From an uncultured Prevotellaceae bacterium (GTDB taxonomy: Bacteria > Bacteroidota > Bacteroidia > Bacteroidales > Bacteroidaceae), in the NCBI GenBank assembly GCA_902763615.1, contig CACWSX010000008.1, forward strand, positions 1-64,000: 64,000 nt of DNA. Reading direction: 5' to 3'. A model generated the notes under the pieces. The model was not told where the DNA came from. It saw only the letters and a program-made list of their open reading frames with translations, and did not search any database. A program made the position numbers and the translations under genes. Of this stretch, positions 30,924-39,454 are shown piece by piece. Position 1 is the stretch's first letter. Each line of letters opens with the position of its first letter.

Positions 30924-32036
30924 TTTTTTTTGTAAAAGCAGCACGATCATTTGCAATGCCAGGTCAAAGAATACAATCTTCGCATTGGCGTTCTGTCCGA
31001 TGTCGCGGATATCTCGGTTGGCCAGTTCTGAAATGGCCAGGATATTGTTTTCATTGATGAAACGGGCGAAGTTCTTGGCAAAGTCCTCTTCTTTCTGAGT
31101 CATGTAGGTCAGTTCTTCCTGGTGGAAGTTATATATGAAGTTCTCACGGCCCATCTTAAGAAAGTAGGTCAGCCATCGCTTCTGTTTCTCGCGGCCGTAG
31201 CTTGCCATCGTCTCGCTCCATTTACGCAGATCCTTGATCTTTCGCTGATAGGCTAGACGCATCAATGAGATATACATGTCGAGGAACAACTCGTTCTCTG
31301 AGCCTATCTGCAGTTCCTCGAGTGCACTCAGCCAATTGCCGTTTGCCAGACGGCCGATGCGGCGTGCATCCGCTTCGTTGATACCCCGCTTTTCAACAAG
31401 TGCCTGAGTGAGGCTCTCGTCATCAATCTTCTTGATGTCGATGCGTTGTACGCGGCTACGGATGGTTTCCAACAATTTGTCAGGTTCTTCGCAGACCATG
31501 ATGAACACTGTCTGGAGTGGAGGCTCCTCGATGAGTTTCAGCAACTTGTTGGCACATTCAATGTTCATACGCTCCGGCAGCCAGATGATGCTGACCTTAT
31601 AGCCCCCCTGGCTCGACTTAAGCGACAGCTTACGCACCAAGTCGTCACTTTCGCCAGCCGTGATGATGGCTTGTTGGTTTTCTCCGCCCATTGCCTGCAT
31701 CCACTGGTCCATCGTGAAGTAAGGACCATCCATGAGGAGTTCATGCCATTCCTTGGCAAAATCATCACTTACAGGCTTGTGATCTGCACTCATCGAGGGG
31801 AGTTTGATGGTGGGGTAGGTGAAGTGGAGGTCGGGATGCTCCAACTTGTCGAGCATGGCTTTCGACGAGGCCTTGCCGTCGTCCAAAAGCGAACAGCTGA
31901 AGGCAATTGCCAAGGCCATCTTTCCAGCACCCATAGGACCACAGAGCATCAACGCGTGGGGCAGACGGTCTTCGCTGACCATCTGCATCAAACGCTCTTG
32001 CGCCTCTTTCTGTCCTATCACCTCATTCCAATGCAT
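30921..32036 (-). CDS. holB: DNA polymerase III delta-prime-like clamp-loader subunit
   Basis: 371 residues. AAA+ clamp-loader features: VIGQKEAQERLMQMVSEDRL, PHALMLCGPMGAGKMALAIA (Walker A), YKVSIIWLPERMNIECANKL (Walker B region replaced by WLPE), then LLKLIEEPPLQTVFIMVCEE and LETIRSRVQRIDI (sensor 1 and SRC-like SRV). The C-terminal region is helical. The missing Asp-Glu pair fits a delta-prime type subunit without ATPase activity. Three bases after metF. Confidence 0.88.
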   Translation of the reverse strand: MHWNEVIGQKEAQERLMQMVSEDRLPHALMLCGPMGAGKMALAIAFSCSLLDDGKASSKAMLDKLEHPDLHFTYPTIKLPSMSADHKPVSDDFAKEWHELLMDGPYFTMDQWMQAMGGENQQAIITAGESDDLVRKLSLKSSQGGYKVSIIWLPERMNIECANKLLKLIEEPPLQTVFIMVCEEPDKLLETIRSRVQRIDIKKIDDESLTQALVEKRGINEADARRIGRLANGNWLSALEELQIGSENELFLDMYISLMRLAYQRKIKDLRKWSETMASYGREKQKRWLTYFLKMGRENFIYNFHQEELTYMTQKEEDFAKNFARFINENNILAISELANRDIRDIGQNANAKIVFFDLALQMIVLLLQKK

Positions 32037-32039
32037 AAT

Positions 32040-32987
32040 TTATAGCAGTTGCTTTGCCACTTCTGCGACGCTGTCTACCGCCGACACGGTGTAAAAATGA
32101 ATATTGCCGACACCATGCACGTAGAGGTCACGGCATTGCGCTGTCGTCCATTCGATACCTAACTGTCGGGCATCGTCGTCAGTCTTGCACTTCACGATCT
32201 CTTTGGCCAGCGGCTCTGGGATGTCGCAGTGGAAGGTCTTGGGAACAACAGTCAGTTGCGACAGTTTTGCCAGCGGTTTGATGCCTGGGATGATGGGAAT
32301 GGTGATACCCATCGCCCGCGCCTTCTCCACGAAGGAGAAATATTTCTCGTTGTCAAAGAACAATTGTGTCACCGCATATTGCGCACCGAGATCCTGCTTC
32401 TGCTTTAGATACTCCATGTCGCGCTCCAGATTCGGCGACTCCTCATGCTTTTCCGGATAGCAGGCCACGCCAAAGTCAAAGGGCTTGCCCGGATGCTTGA
32501 TAGGTGTGCCGTCGGCAAAGAATCCTTCGTTGAAACGTGTCACCTGCTGAATCAGTTCTGTAGTGTGGGCATGCCCTCCTGGCGTAGGTACGAACCGGCT
32601 GTCCTCTTTGGCTTTGTCACCACGGAGCAGAAGCAGGTCGCTGATGCCCAGAAACTGTAGGTCGAGCAACTCGTATTCGATATCCGCGATGGTAGCACCA
32701 CTACAGATAACATGCGGCTGTACGGGAATGTGATATCTTTGCTGGATAGCAGCTGCAATGGCGATTGTACCAGGACGGCGACGGATGCGCTGCCGTTCAA
32801 ACTGCCCGTTCTCCAGTTCGCGATACACAAACTCGGAGTGGTGCGTCGTAATATTGATATAGGCTGGATCGAACACCTTTAGTTTGTCGATATCGGCAAA
32901 AAGTTTGTCAGTACCCGTCCCTTTCAGTGGGGGCAGTACCTCAAAGGAGAATCGTCTGCGGTCTTTATCTATGTTCAGTATACTCAT
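32040..32987 (-). CDS. metF: 5,10-methylenetetrahydrofolate reductase
   Basis: 315 residues from the ATG at 32987; the longer frame from 33047 crosses the promoter and terminator. Family motifs: RFSFEVLPPLKGTGTDKLFA, AYINITTHHSE, VQPHVICSGA, LLLLRGD (FAD/folate), FGVACYPEKHEESPN, GAQYAVTQLFFDNEKYF and IPIIPGIKPL. It makes 5-methyl-tetrahydrofolate for methionine synthesis. Promoter TATCTTTG (minus strand) at 32997-33004. Confidence 0.96.
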   Translation of the reverse strand: MSILNIDKDRRRFSFEVLPPLKGTGTDKLFADIDKLKVFDPAYINITTHHSEFVYRELENGQFERQRIRRRPGTIAIAAAIQQRYHIPVQPHVICSGATIADIEYELLDLQFLGISDLLLLRGDKAKEDSRFVPTPGGHAHTTELIQQVTRFNEGFFADGTPIKHPGKPFDFGVACYPEKHEESPNLERDMEYLKQKQDLGAQYAVTQLFFDNEKYFSFVEKARAMGITIPIIPGIKPLAKLSQLTVVPKTFHCDIPEPLAKEIVKCKTDDDARQLGIEWTTAQCRDLYVHGVGNIHFYTVSAVDSVAEVAKQLL

Positions 32988-32996
32988 AATGCGGTG

Positions 32997-33041
32997 CAAA
33001 GATAGGCAAAAATCCCCGAACTGCCAAGCAATTCGGGGATT
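32997..33041 (-). terminator. GH51 terminator fused to the metF promoter
   Basis: AATCCCCGAA (33011-33020) and TTCGGGGATT (33032-33041) form a perfect stem followed on the minus strand by TTTTGCC, an intrinsic terminator for the GH51 gene. Six bases further is TATCTTTGCACC, the metF -7 box, so the terminator occupies the spacer and -33 region of the next promoter. Confidence 0.8.
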
Positions 33042-33056
33042 ATTCACTCTTCACGA

Positions 33057-35075
33057 TTATTTCTTTACCTTATAAAGGCGGAATGACAAGGCTGGGACAT
33101 CGTCAAGCAGCAGAGTGGCTCTCTTGCCTGCATCGAGTTTCAGTGAGCCGTTCTTTGGGGTGATCTTCTCAGGATTGTCGAGTGTGTTCTCGTCGTCCAT
33201 CCCATTGTGCGAGAGGGTAATGGTCTGAGCTGTACGCTCTCCTTTCATACCTGTCAACTGAATGCTGATGGGCTGAGCCGTCTTCGAGGTGTTGACCACC
33301 TTGATAATGACCTCACCGCTATTCTTGTCGAAAACCGACGAGGCGAAGAGCCCATCCTGTCCTTCCTGACCAGCCACAGGCTTTTTGTCCATTGTCAGCG
33401 AGAGAACGTTGGTACCCTTGTTCATGGCATACATCTGTTGCACATAGTAACTGACGGATTTGAACATGCGGAGATTGTCGAACCAGATGGCATCCGGACG
33501 CCACTGCCAACCCTCAACGTGGGCAAAGAGTGGGGCATAGGTGGCCATGTGTACGATATCGGCATTGCGCTCGATACCCGTCATGTGGGCAGCCTCTAAT
33601 AAAGAGGTATAGTAATGGTTCCATTTATGATTGTTGCTGCCGTGACAGGCATACTCGCCAGCAAACACCTTCGGACCCTTACGATCGTAGCTGTCGTAAC
33701 GCAGGCCATGCGAGAGAAACCACTGCTCATTGCGATAGTAGTGTTCATCGTAGAGATCTACCTTCAGTTCCTTCATACGGGGTTGCAGCAGGTCGAAGTC
33801 CCAGCCCTCGGAGTTGGGGCCTGTTGTGCCGATGAGCTTCAGCTCGGGATACTTAGCGCGGAGAGCGGCATTGAACTTTTTCAGGCGCTCCGTAAACACA
33901 GCACCATAGCCACCGTGCTGCTCATCATAGTCCCACTGCTCATTACCTACACCGAGATATTTCAGGTTGAAGGGCGCTGGATGGCCCATATCTGCACGAA
34001 CTTTACCCCATTTCGAGTCTACAGGACCATTGGCAAATTCCACCAGATCGAGGGCATCCTGGATATAGCTGTCGAGATCGTCGAGGGCCACGTGAACACC
34101 AGGTTTCGTGGGATCTGGGTTCTGGAACTGACAGCTCAGTCCGCAGCTGATCACAGGCAGGGCCTCGCAGCCGAAATCCTCACAGAGCTGGAAGAACTCG
34201 AAAAAACCAAGGCCATAGCTCTGGTAATAGTCGGGGAAGAAACGATGGCCGAAGGTGTAGTGCCAGCGGTTCTCGTTCAGTGGACGGTTCTCCACGGGGC
34301 CAACGCTGTTCTTCCACTGGTAGCGCGTCTCCAGATCGGTACCCTCCACGATACAGCCGCCAGGGAAGCGGAATACACCGGGGTGCATGTCATAGAGCGC
34401 CTGAGCCAGATCTTTGCGCATACCATTCTCACGACCTTTCCATGTGTCGGTGGGGAACAGTGAGATATGCTCCACATCAGTCGTCGCCTTATCACCTGCC
34501 AGGAAGATGCGCAAAGCGCCTTTGGCCTCTGTGCGTGGCGCTTTCAGTTCAGCGGTATACTTCTTCCAATCCTTGCCGCTGATGTTCACTTTAACCGTTG
34601 CAAAGCGCTGATCCTCGCCCATCGTGTCGTTGTCTACAAAACTTACTTCAAGTGTCGACTTGCCACCTTCCGGACAGCGTGCCCAAAGGGAGAAGCGATA
34701 AATGGCATCTTTCTTCACGGCAATGCCGAAGAATCCTTCATTCTCCAGACCTGTGAACTTGTCACGATGTCCAGAGTTGGAGAGACGCACGTAATGGGGA
34801 TTGCGGTCGAAGGGACCATCGTTGCGCACCTCAAACTTGCCGTAGGCGCGCCAACCCATCAGACTCTGGGGGAATTCAAACGAACGGTTTTTTACCATTT
34901 CTGCATACAGGCCACCATCGGCAGCATAGTTGATGTCTTCAAAGAAGATACCATACATCGTTGACTGAACAGGGGCACCGACCTTTTTGGTGTTTACCTC
35001 CATCACATGGGTCTGAGCCGACAAAGCGAGGGCTGAAAAGAGTGTCAGAAAACTGACGGAAATTCTTAATTTCAT
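33057..35075 (-). CDS. GH51 alpha-L-arabinofuranosidase
   Basis: 672 residues with a signal peptide (LALSAQTH). After YGIFFEDINYAADGGLYAEM comes a CBM4-like beta-sandwich insert (about 55-190), then the TIM barrel (MHPGVFRFPGGCIVEGTDLE). Catalytic residues: Glu379 in GVGNEQWDY (acid/base) and Glu474 in FAGEYACH (nucleophile). The C-terminal beta domain ends SFRLYKVKK. It releases arabinose from arabinan or arabinoxylan side chains. It is monocistronic, with its own promoter (minus-strand TAATTTTG at 35120-35127) and terminator. Confidence 0.93.
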   Translation of the reverse strand: MKLRISVSFLTLFSALALSAQTHVMEVNTKKVGAPVQSTMYGIFFEDINYAADGGLYAEMVKNRSFEFPQSLMGWRAYGKFEVRNDGPFDRNPHYVRLSNSGHRDKFTGLENEGFFGIAVKKDAIYRFSLWARCPEGGKSTLEVSFVDNDTMGEDQRFATVKVNISGKDWKKYTAELKAPRTEAKGALRIFLAGDKATTDVEHISLFPTDTWKGRENGMRKDLAQALYDMHPGVFRFPGGCIVEGTDLETRYQWKNSVGPVENRPLNENRWHYTFGHRFFPDYYQSYGLGFFEFFQLCEDFGCEALPVISCGLSCQFQNPDPTKPGVHVALDDLDSYIQDALDLVEFANGPVDSKWGKVRADMGHPAPFNLKYLGVGNEQWDYDEQHGGYGAVFTERLKKFNAALRAKYPELKLIGTTGPNSEGWDFDLLQPRMKELKVDLYDEHYYRNEQWFLSHGLRYDSYDRKGPKVFAGEYACHGSNNHKWNHYYTSLLEAAHMTGIERNADIVHMATYAPLFAHVEGWQWRPDAIWFDNLRMFKSVSYYVQQMYAMNKGTNVLSLTMDKKPVAGQEGQDGLFASSVFDKNSGEVIIKVVNTSKTAQPISIQLTGMKGERTAQTITLSHNGMDDENTLDNPEKITPKNGSLKLDAGKRATLLLDDVPALSFRLYKVKK

Positions 35076-35119
35076 CGCATTTTGATTTTAAAAGTGATTA
35101 GTTTTTACTTTTTCTGATG

Positions 35120-35178
35120 CAAAATTAGTTAAAAAAACTATGAAATGCTTGTTTTTTCAAATTTTAGTTGTAATTTTG
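35120..35178. promoter_or_regulatory. Divergent promoters, GH51 gene and receiver gene
   Basis: Minus strand TAATTTTG at 35120-35127 faces the GH51 gene; plus strand TAATTTTG at 35171-35178 faces the receiver gene. The stretch between is very AT-rich. Confidence 0.55.
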
Positions 35179-35237
35179 TGAATTATTAAGATATCAATAA
35201 ATCAAAAAAACTTTCTATTAAGTAAAAAAAGAGTGGT

Positions 35238-35594
35238 ATGAAGAAGATTCTTATAGCAGAAGACAATGACAGCAACTTTATCCTGATGACCTACATCTTG
35301 AAGAAGTATTATGCGTACGAGCGTGCCAAGAATGGCAACGAGGCCGTGGATCTGGTAGAGAAAAATACCTACGATATGGTATTGATGGATATTAAGATGC
35401 CTATTATGGATGGCTTAGAGGCCACCAAAGCCATAAAGAAGATTCGTCCGGAAATTCCTATTATTGCTTTAACGGCTAATGCTTTCGACAGCGACCGTCA
35501 GTTGGCCATGGAAGCAGGATGCATTGATTTCCTGTCAAAACCAGTCAGCAGTGACTTGTGTATCAAAACCATCCGTAAGTATCTGGGCGAGTAG
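35238..35594 (+). CDS. Stand-alone response-regulator receiver domain
   Basis: 118 residues, a single CheY-like domain: acidic pocket Asp9 (KKILIAEDND), phospho-acceptor Asp51 in MVLMDIKMP, Thr79 in IALTANAF and Lys101 in FLSKPVS. There is no output domain. Such proteins are phosphorylated by hybrid kinases with separate receivers. No kinase gene is nearby, so its partner is unknown. The long AT-rich leader suggests separate control. Confidence 0.88.
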   Translation: MKKILIAEDNDSNFILMTYILKKYYAYERAKNGNEAVDLVEKNTYDMVLMDIKMPIMDGLEATKAIKKIRPEIPIIALTANAFDSDRQLAMEAGCIDFLSKPVSSDLCIKTIRKYLGE

Positions 35595-35612
35595 CCTTCT
35601 TTGCAGAAAATT

Positions 35613-35642
35613 AAAAAAGGACACCGCGCGGTGTCCTTTTTT
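35613..35642. terminator. Bidirectional intrinsic terminator
   Basis: A perfect 30-base palindrome: AAAAAAGGACACCGC and its exact complement, with A-run and T-run at the ends. It serves the receiver gene (plus) and the tRNA (minus). Confidence 0.9.
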
Positions 35643-35655
35643 GTTGTTAAGGAAG

Positions 35656-35728
35656 TGATCCGTTTGGGGCTCGAACCCAAGACCCCAACATTAAAAGTGT
35701 TGTGCTCTACCGACTGAGCTAACGGATC
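35656..35728 (-). tRNA. tRNA-Lys (anticodon TTT)
   Basis: On the minus strand, 73 bases fold as a tRNA: acceptor GATCCGT/ACGGATC with discriminator A, D arm GCTC-AGTCGGTA-GAGC, anticodon arm CAACA-CTTTTAA-TGTTG with anticodon TTT, a five-base variable loop and the T arm TTGGG-TTCGAGC-CCCAA. CCA is not encoded. Confidence 0.96.
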
Positions 35729-35790
35729 TACCTTAGGTGATTTTTTGAAATCGGCTGCAAAGGTACTACTTTTTCCCGAAACTGCCAAAT

Positions 35791-36396
35791 TTATTTGGAT
35801 GTTTTTTCGTCTTTTGCCTTTTCTTCTGCGATTGCCTTCTGATAACACTCCCTGCACAAAGGCTCGTATTCCTGAGTCTCGCCGAGCAGCACGCGCTTGT
35901 CATTCTCCACCGTACGATGGCTGACGTAGGCCAGATTTCCGCATCTCACACAGATGGCATGCACCTTTGTCACGTCGTCGGCAATGGCACAGAGCGCTGG
36001 CATAGGACCGAAGGGCACACCCTTGTAGTCCATGTCGAGACCGGCAATGATGACACGCACACCGCGATAGGCCAGTTCATTGCACACATCCACTAGACCC
36101 ATATCGAAAAATTGTGCCTCGTCGATACCCACCACGTCGATGTTCGACGTCAGTAACAGAATACTTGCCGACGAGTCGATGGGTGTCGATTGGATATGTT
36201 TCTGGTCATGACTCACGACATCCTCTTCAGAGTATCTGACGTCGATGGCGGGCTTGAAGATTTCCACCCGCTGTTTGGCAAACTGCGCACGACGCAGTCG
36301 GCGAATCAGTTCTTCGGTCTTTCCAGAGAACATTGACCCGCATACCACTTCTATTCTGCCAGGGCGATGAGACTCGCCAGAGATGAATTCTGCCAT
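35791..36396 (-). CDS. tdk: Thymidine kinase
   Basis: 201 residues from [10 protein letters not shown] (an ATG ten codons earlier at 36426 is less likely because the -7 box TATTTTTG at 36416-36423 lies over it). P-loop GSMFSGKT at 20-27, GIDEAQFFD (Walker B), a lasso-region segment and zinc ligands CVRCGN and CREC. Phosphorylates thymidine in salvage. Confidence 0.95.
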   Translation of the reverse strand: MAEFISGESHRPGRIEVVCGSMFSGKTEELIRRLRRAQFAKQRVEIFKPAIDVRYSEEDVVSHDQKHIQSTPIDSSASILLLTSNIDVVGIDEAQFFDMGLVDVCNELAYRGVRVIIAGLDMDYKGVPFGPMPALCAIADDVTKVHAICVRCGNLAYVSHRTVENDKRVLLGETQEYEPLCRECYQKAIAEEKAKDEKTSK

Positions 36397-36415
36397 TTTC
36401 TTCCTAATTTTGTTG

Positions 36416-36494
36416 CAAAAATACAAATACGTTTTAAAAATTGCAAAGATTTTAGTGTTTTTTTTGTCAGTTATGATAATTTGGACTATATTTG
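36416..36494. promoter_or_regulatory. Divergent promoters for tdk and rsmI
   Basis: Minus-strand TATTTTTG at 36416-36423 for tdk. Plus-strand TTTG at 36463-36466 and TATATTTG at 36487-36494, 20 bases apart, for rsmI; the rsmI start is only nine bases further on, so its leader is very short. Confidence 0.7.
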
Positions 36495-36503
36495 CGCTCG
36501 AAT

Positions 36504-37196
36504 ATGGGCATATTGTATATCGTTCCTACTCCTGTTGGGAACATGGAAGATATGACTTTCCGTGCCGTCCGCATATTGAAAGAGGTGGATTTGGTGTTGG
36601 CAGAGGATACGCGAACGTCGGGTATCTTGCTGAAGCATTTTGAGATCAAGAATACCCTGATGTCGCATCATAAGTTTAACGAACATGGCACGAGTGCCGG
36701 CATTGTCAACCGTCTGCTGGCGGGCGAGAATGTCGCTCTCATCAGCGATGCAGGTACCCCCGGCATCAGTGATCCCGGTTTCTTCCTGGTTCGCGAAGCC
36801 GTCAGGGCCGGGATCGAAGTGCAGTGCCTGCCTGGTGCGACGGCTTTTGTACCGGCTTTGGTGTCGAGTGGCCTGCCTTGCGACCGTTTCTGCTTCGAAG
36901 GATTTCTGCCTCAGAAAAAAGGCCGTCAGACGAAGCTCCTGTCCTTGAAGGACGAGGAGCGCACCATGATCTTCTACGAATCACCCTTCCGCTTGGTCAA
37001 GACATTGCAGCAGTTTGCCGAAGTCTATGGCGCTGACCGTCAGGTAAGTGTCTGCCGCGAAATCTCGAAGGTATTCGAGGAGAGTGTACGTGGATCGCTC
37101 GAAGAGGTGATTGCCCATTTTCAGGCGAAGGAGCCGAAAGGCGAAATCGTCATTGTGTTGGAAGGAAAGAATGAAAAATCAAAATTGTCTAACTAA
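36504..37196 (+). CDS. rsmI: 16S rRNA (cytidine-2'-O)-methyltransferase RsmI
   Basis: 230 residues. Tetrapyrrole-methylase fold with RsmI motifs: [55 protein letters not shown] and [12 protein letters not shown]. Methylates C1402 of 16S rRNA using SAM. The start at 36504 is preferred over one four codons earlier, which falls on the promoter. Confidence 0.95.
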   Translation: MGILYIVPTPVGNMEDMTFRAVRILKEVDLVLAEDTRTSGILLKHFEIKNTLMSHHKFNEHGTSAGIVNRLLAGENVALISDAGTPGISDPGFFLVREAVRAGIEVQCLPGATAFVPALVSSGLPCDRFCFEGFLPQKKGRQTKLLSLKDEERTMIFYESPFRLVKTLQQFAEVYGADRQVSVCREISKVFEESVRGSLEEVIAHFQAKEPKGEIVIVLEGKNEKSKLSN

Positions 37197-37207
37197 ATAA
37201 AAGCATT

Positions 37208-38077
37208 ATGAAGAAATTAACCATCTTGGCCGTTTGTGCACTGGCCATCTTAAGCAGTTGTAAGAATGAGGCACCGAAACAGGACCTCCTGATGACTCAG
37301 TTACGTGATTCACTCAATCAGATCATTTCCCAGAAGGACAATGAGATCAACGACATGATTGCCACTTTCGGCGACATCGAGGAAGGTTTCCGTGAGATCA
37401 CCGAGGCCCAGAGCCGTGTCACACTTGCCAAGTCGGGTGAGGGTACCAATTCGGCCAAGCGCATCAAGGAGAACATGCAGTTCATCCAGCAGACCATGCG
37501 TCAGAACAAGGAACTCATCAACAAACTGAAGCAGCAGTTGCGCGACAGCTCATTCAAGAGTGAGGAATTGAAGAAACTCATCGACAATATGCAGCAGCAG
37601 CTTGAGGAGAAAGAACAACAGTTGCAGGCCCTGCGGGAGGAACTCGACAAGAAGGATATCCACATCGCTGAGCTCGACGAGACGGTGGCTAATCTGAATA
37701 CAAATGTCAACCAACTCACCGAGGAGACTACACAGAAGTCGCAGACAATCAGCCAGCAGGATAAGGAACTGCATACGGCCTGGTTCGTATTCGGTACGAA
37801 GGACGAGCTCAAGAAGCAGAATATTCTGACCAAGGACGGCTTGTTCAGCAAGACCAAGATTCTGGAGAAGAACTTCAACAAGGATTACTTCACCAAGATC
37901 GACATCCGCATCGACAAGGAGATCAAACTCTACAGCAAGGATGCAAAAATGCTGACCTCTCATCCGTCAAGCTCTTACACCCTGGCTCCCGATGCTAACA
38001 AACAGTATGTGCTCCGCATCATCGACCCGAACCTCTTCTGGTCTACCAGCAAGTATCTGGTGATTCAGGTGAAGTAA
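37208..38077 (+). CDS. Coiled-coil lipoprotein of unknown function
   Basis: 289 residues: signal peptide with lipobox LSSC, then a long coiled coil (about 30-190) rich in Gln, Glu and Lys (LIDNMQQQLEEKEQQLQALR, then ELDETVANLNTNVNQLTEET), then a globular C-terminal domain (WFVFGTKDELKKQNILTKDG, then SYTLAPDANKQYVLRIIDPN). Common in Bacteroidales but unnamed. The C-terminal domain is of the kind that may bind wall or membrane. It follows rsmI by 11 bases and ends at a strong terminator. Confidence 0.75.
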   Translation: MKKLTILAVCALAILSSCKNEAPKQDLLMTQLRDSLNQIISQKDNEINDMIATFGDIEEGFREITEAQSRVTLAKSGEGTNSAKRIKENMQFIQQTMRQNKELINKLKQQLRDSSFKSEELKKLIDNMQQQLEEKEQQLQALREELDKKDIHIAELDETVANLNTNVNQLTEETTQKSQTISQQDKELHTAWFVFGTKDELKKQNILTKDGLFSKTKILEKNFNKDYFTKIDIRIDKEIKLYSKDAKMLTSHPSSSYTLAPDANKQYVLRIIDPNLFWSTSKYLVIQVK

Positions 38078-38086
38078 AAAGACATA

Positions 38087-38117
38087 AGAATGGTGCTCAA
38101 CGAGCACCATTCTTTTT
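38087..38117 (+). terminator. Intrinsic terminator
   Basis: AGAATGGTGCTC (38087-38098) and GAGCACCATTCT (38102-38113), perfect 12-base arms with a three-base loop, followed by TTTT. Confidence 0.9.
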
Positions 38118-38134
38118 AGAGAATACGGTTGTCA

Positions 38135-39454
38135 ATGATGATTAAACGACTCAAAACGATGTGGAAAGGCTTGCTGACGATGGTGTTTGCCATAGCGGTC
38201 TATATCTTATGCCTCTTTCCATACAGAGCCTTAATGAATTATCATGAGCAACGACACCTCTTCAGATGGAACGTCTATTATTTCCAGGAGCAATGCACCA
38301 GTCTTGACGGACTCGGTGAATATGTCGTCTCGTGGATTACCCAGTTCTTCTATATCGGCTGGTTAGGCGCCGCAGTTATCACCATCCTGGCCGTTGCCAT
38401 ACAGCAAGTCGTCTGGTTGTTCGCCGGTGCAATCCGTCTGAAAAAAGCCTATGTCTATCCTTTGACCTTTATCCCTTCCGTTTTGCTCTTCTGTTACACT
38501 TTCATTCCTCAGGAATACAAAAACGATCCGCAGTTTCGCGAAGCAGTGGAATACGATTATCTTGTCAGAGCGCAGAAATGGAACAGGATATTGGCAAAAT
38601 CCTATAACCATCCTCCAGTGACCATGAATGGCATCTGGTGTACAAACTTCGCTTTGGGAATGAAAGGTATGCTTCTCAACAACATGTTTTTCTACAAACA
38701 GGATGGCCCCGATGGATTGCTGATGGATGCCCTGAGGATACAACCACTGGCCCTTTACTCTATCAGCGACATTTCTTTTGAGATAGGCATGATCAACAGT
38801 GCCGAGCGTTTTGCCTTCGATATCAAGCAGCGGCTCCCTGACAATCATAAGAGCGGAAGAGTCTATAAACGACTGGCAGAGGCAAACCTCGTCAACGGCC
38901 ATTATAAAGTCGCCCGCAGATATATGCATGTGTTACAATCCACTTTGTTCTATAGGAATTGGGCAAATCACTATATCGCAATCCTGGGCGATGAGCAGGC
39001 CATCAACCGCGATGCCAGATATGGTGCACTCAGGACAAAGCGCCAAAAGCAGAATGACCAGCTCATCTATGCCAAAGACCAGATTCTCGCCCAGATGGTA
39101 AAAGAGAATCCCGAGAACAAACTGGCTGCTGACTATCTGTTGGCATATACCATGTTGCGGCTCGATCTGGAAAAAGTCACACAGCTTACGTTGGGACTCA
39201 AGGATAAGGTATATCAACTTGTACCGAAAGCTGTACAGGAGAGCATCGCTGGTTATTGGATCCTCTCGCATCCCAACGATTCGCTGCCAATACCTATTAA
39301 CAAGGATATCTTCCAAACCACAGCATCCTATCTTTCCATCATAAACAAAACAGGAAATATGCGCGATCCTTCTCTCGACGTGCCGCCATACAACCAGTCA
39401 TACTGGCACTACCATACGCAGGCAACGGTTAAACTCAAACAACAGAGGCAATGA
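38135..39454 (+). CDS. DUF6057-type membrane protein
   Basis: 439 residues (ATG at 38135; the next codon is also ATG). Membrane helices near residues 10-25, 65-85 and 95-115 (FFYIGWLGAAVITILAVAIQ), then a long soluble domain of helical repeats (FAFDIKQRLPDNHKSGRVYK, then KVARRYMHVLQSTLFYRNWA) with a TPR-like look. I associate it with DUF6057 of Bacteroidales; its function is not known. It overlaps the beta-propeller lipoprotein gene by four bases (ATGA), so the two are likely partners in the envelope. Confidence 0.65.
   Translation: MMIKRLKTMWKGLLTMVFAIAVYILCLFPYRALMNYHEQRHLFRWNVYYFQEQCTSLDGLGEYVVSWITQFFYIGWLGAAVITILAVAIQQVVWLFAGAIRLKKAYVYPLTFIPSVLLFCYTFIPQEYKNDPQFREAVEYDYLVRAQKWNRILAKSYNHPPVTMNGIWCTNFALGMKGMLLNNMFFYKQDGPDGLLMDALRIQPLALYSISDISFEIGMINSAERFAFDIKQRLPDNHKSGRVYKRLAEANLVNGHYKVARRYMHVLQSTLFYRNWANHYIAILGDEQAINRDARYGALRTKRQKQNDQLIYAKDQILAQMVKENPENKLAADYLLAYTMLRLDLEKVTQLTLGLKDKVYQLVPKAVQESIAGYWILSHPNDSLPIPINKDIFQTTASYLSIINKTGNMRDPSLDVPPYNQSYWHYHTQATVKLKQQRQ

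Noticed and set aside
35656-35728. tRNA-Lys as an integration site
   Set aside because: No integrase and no partial tRNA duplicate are present nearby; both flanks are core genes.
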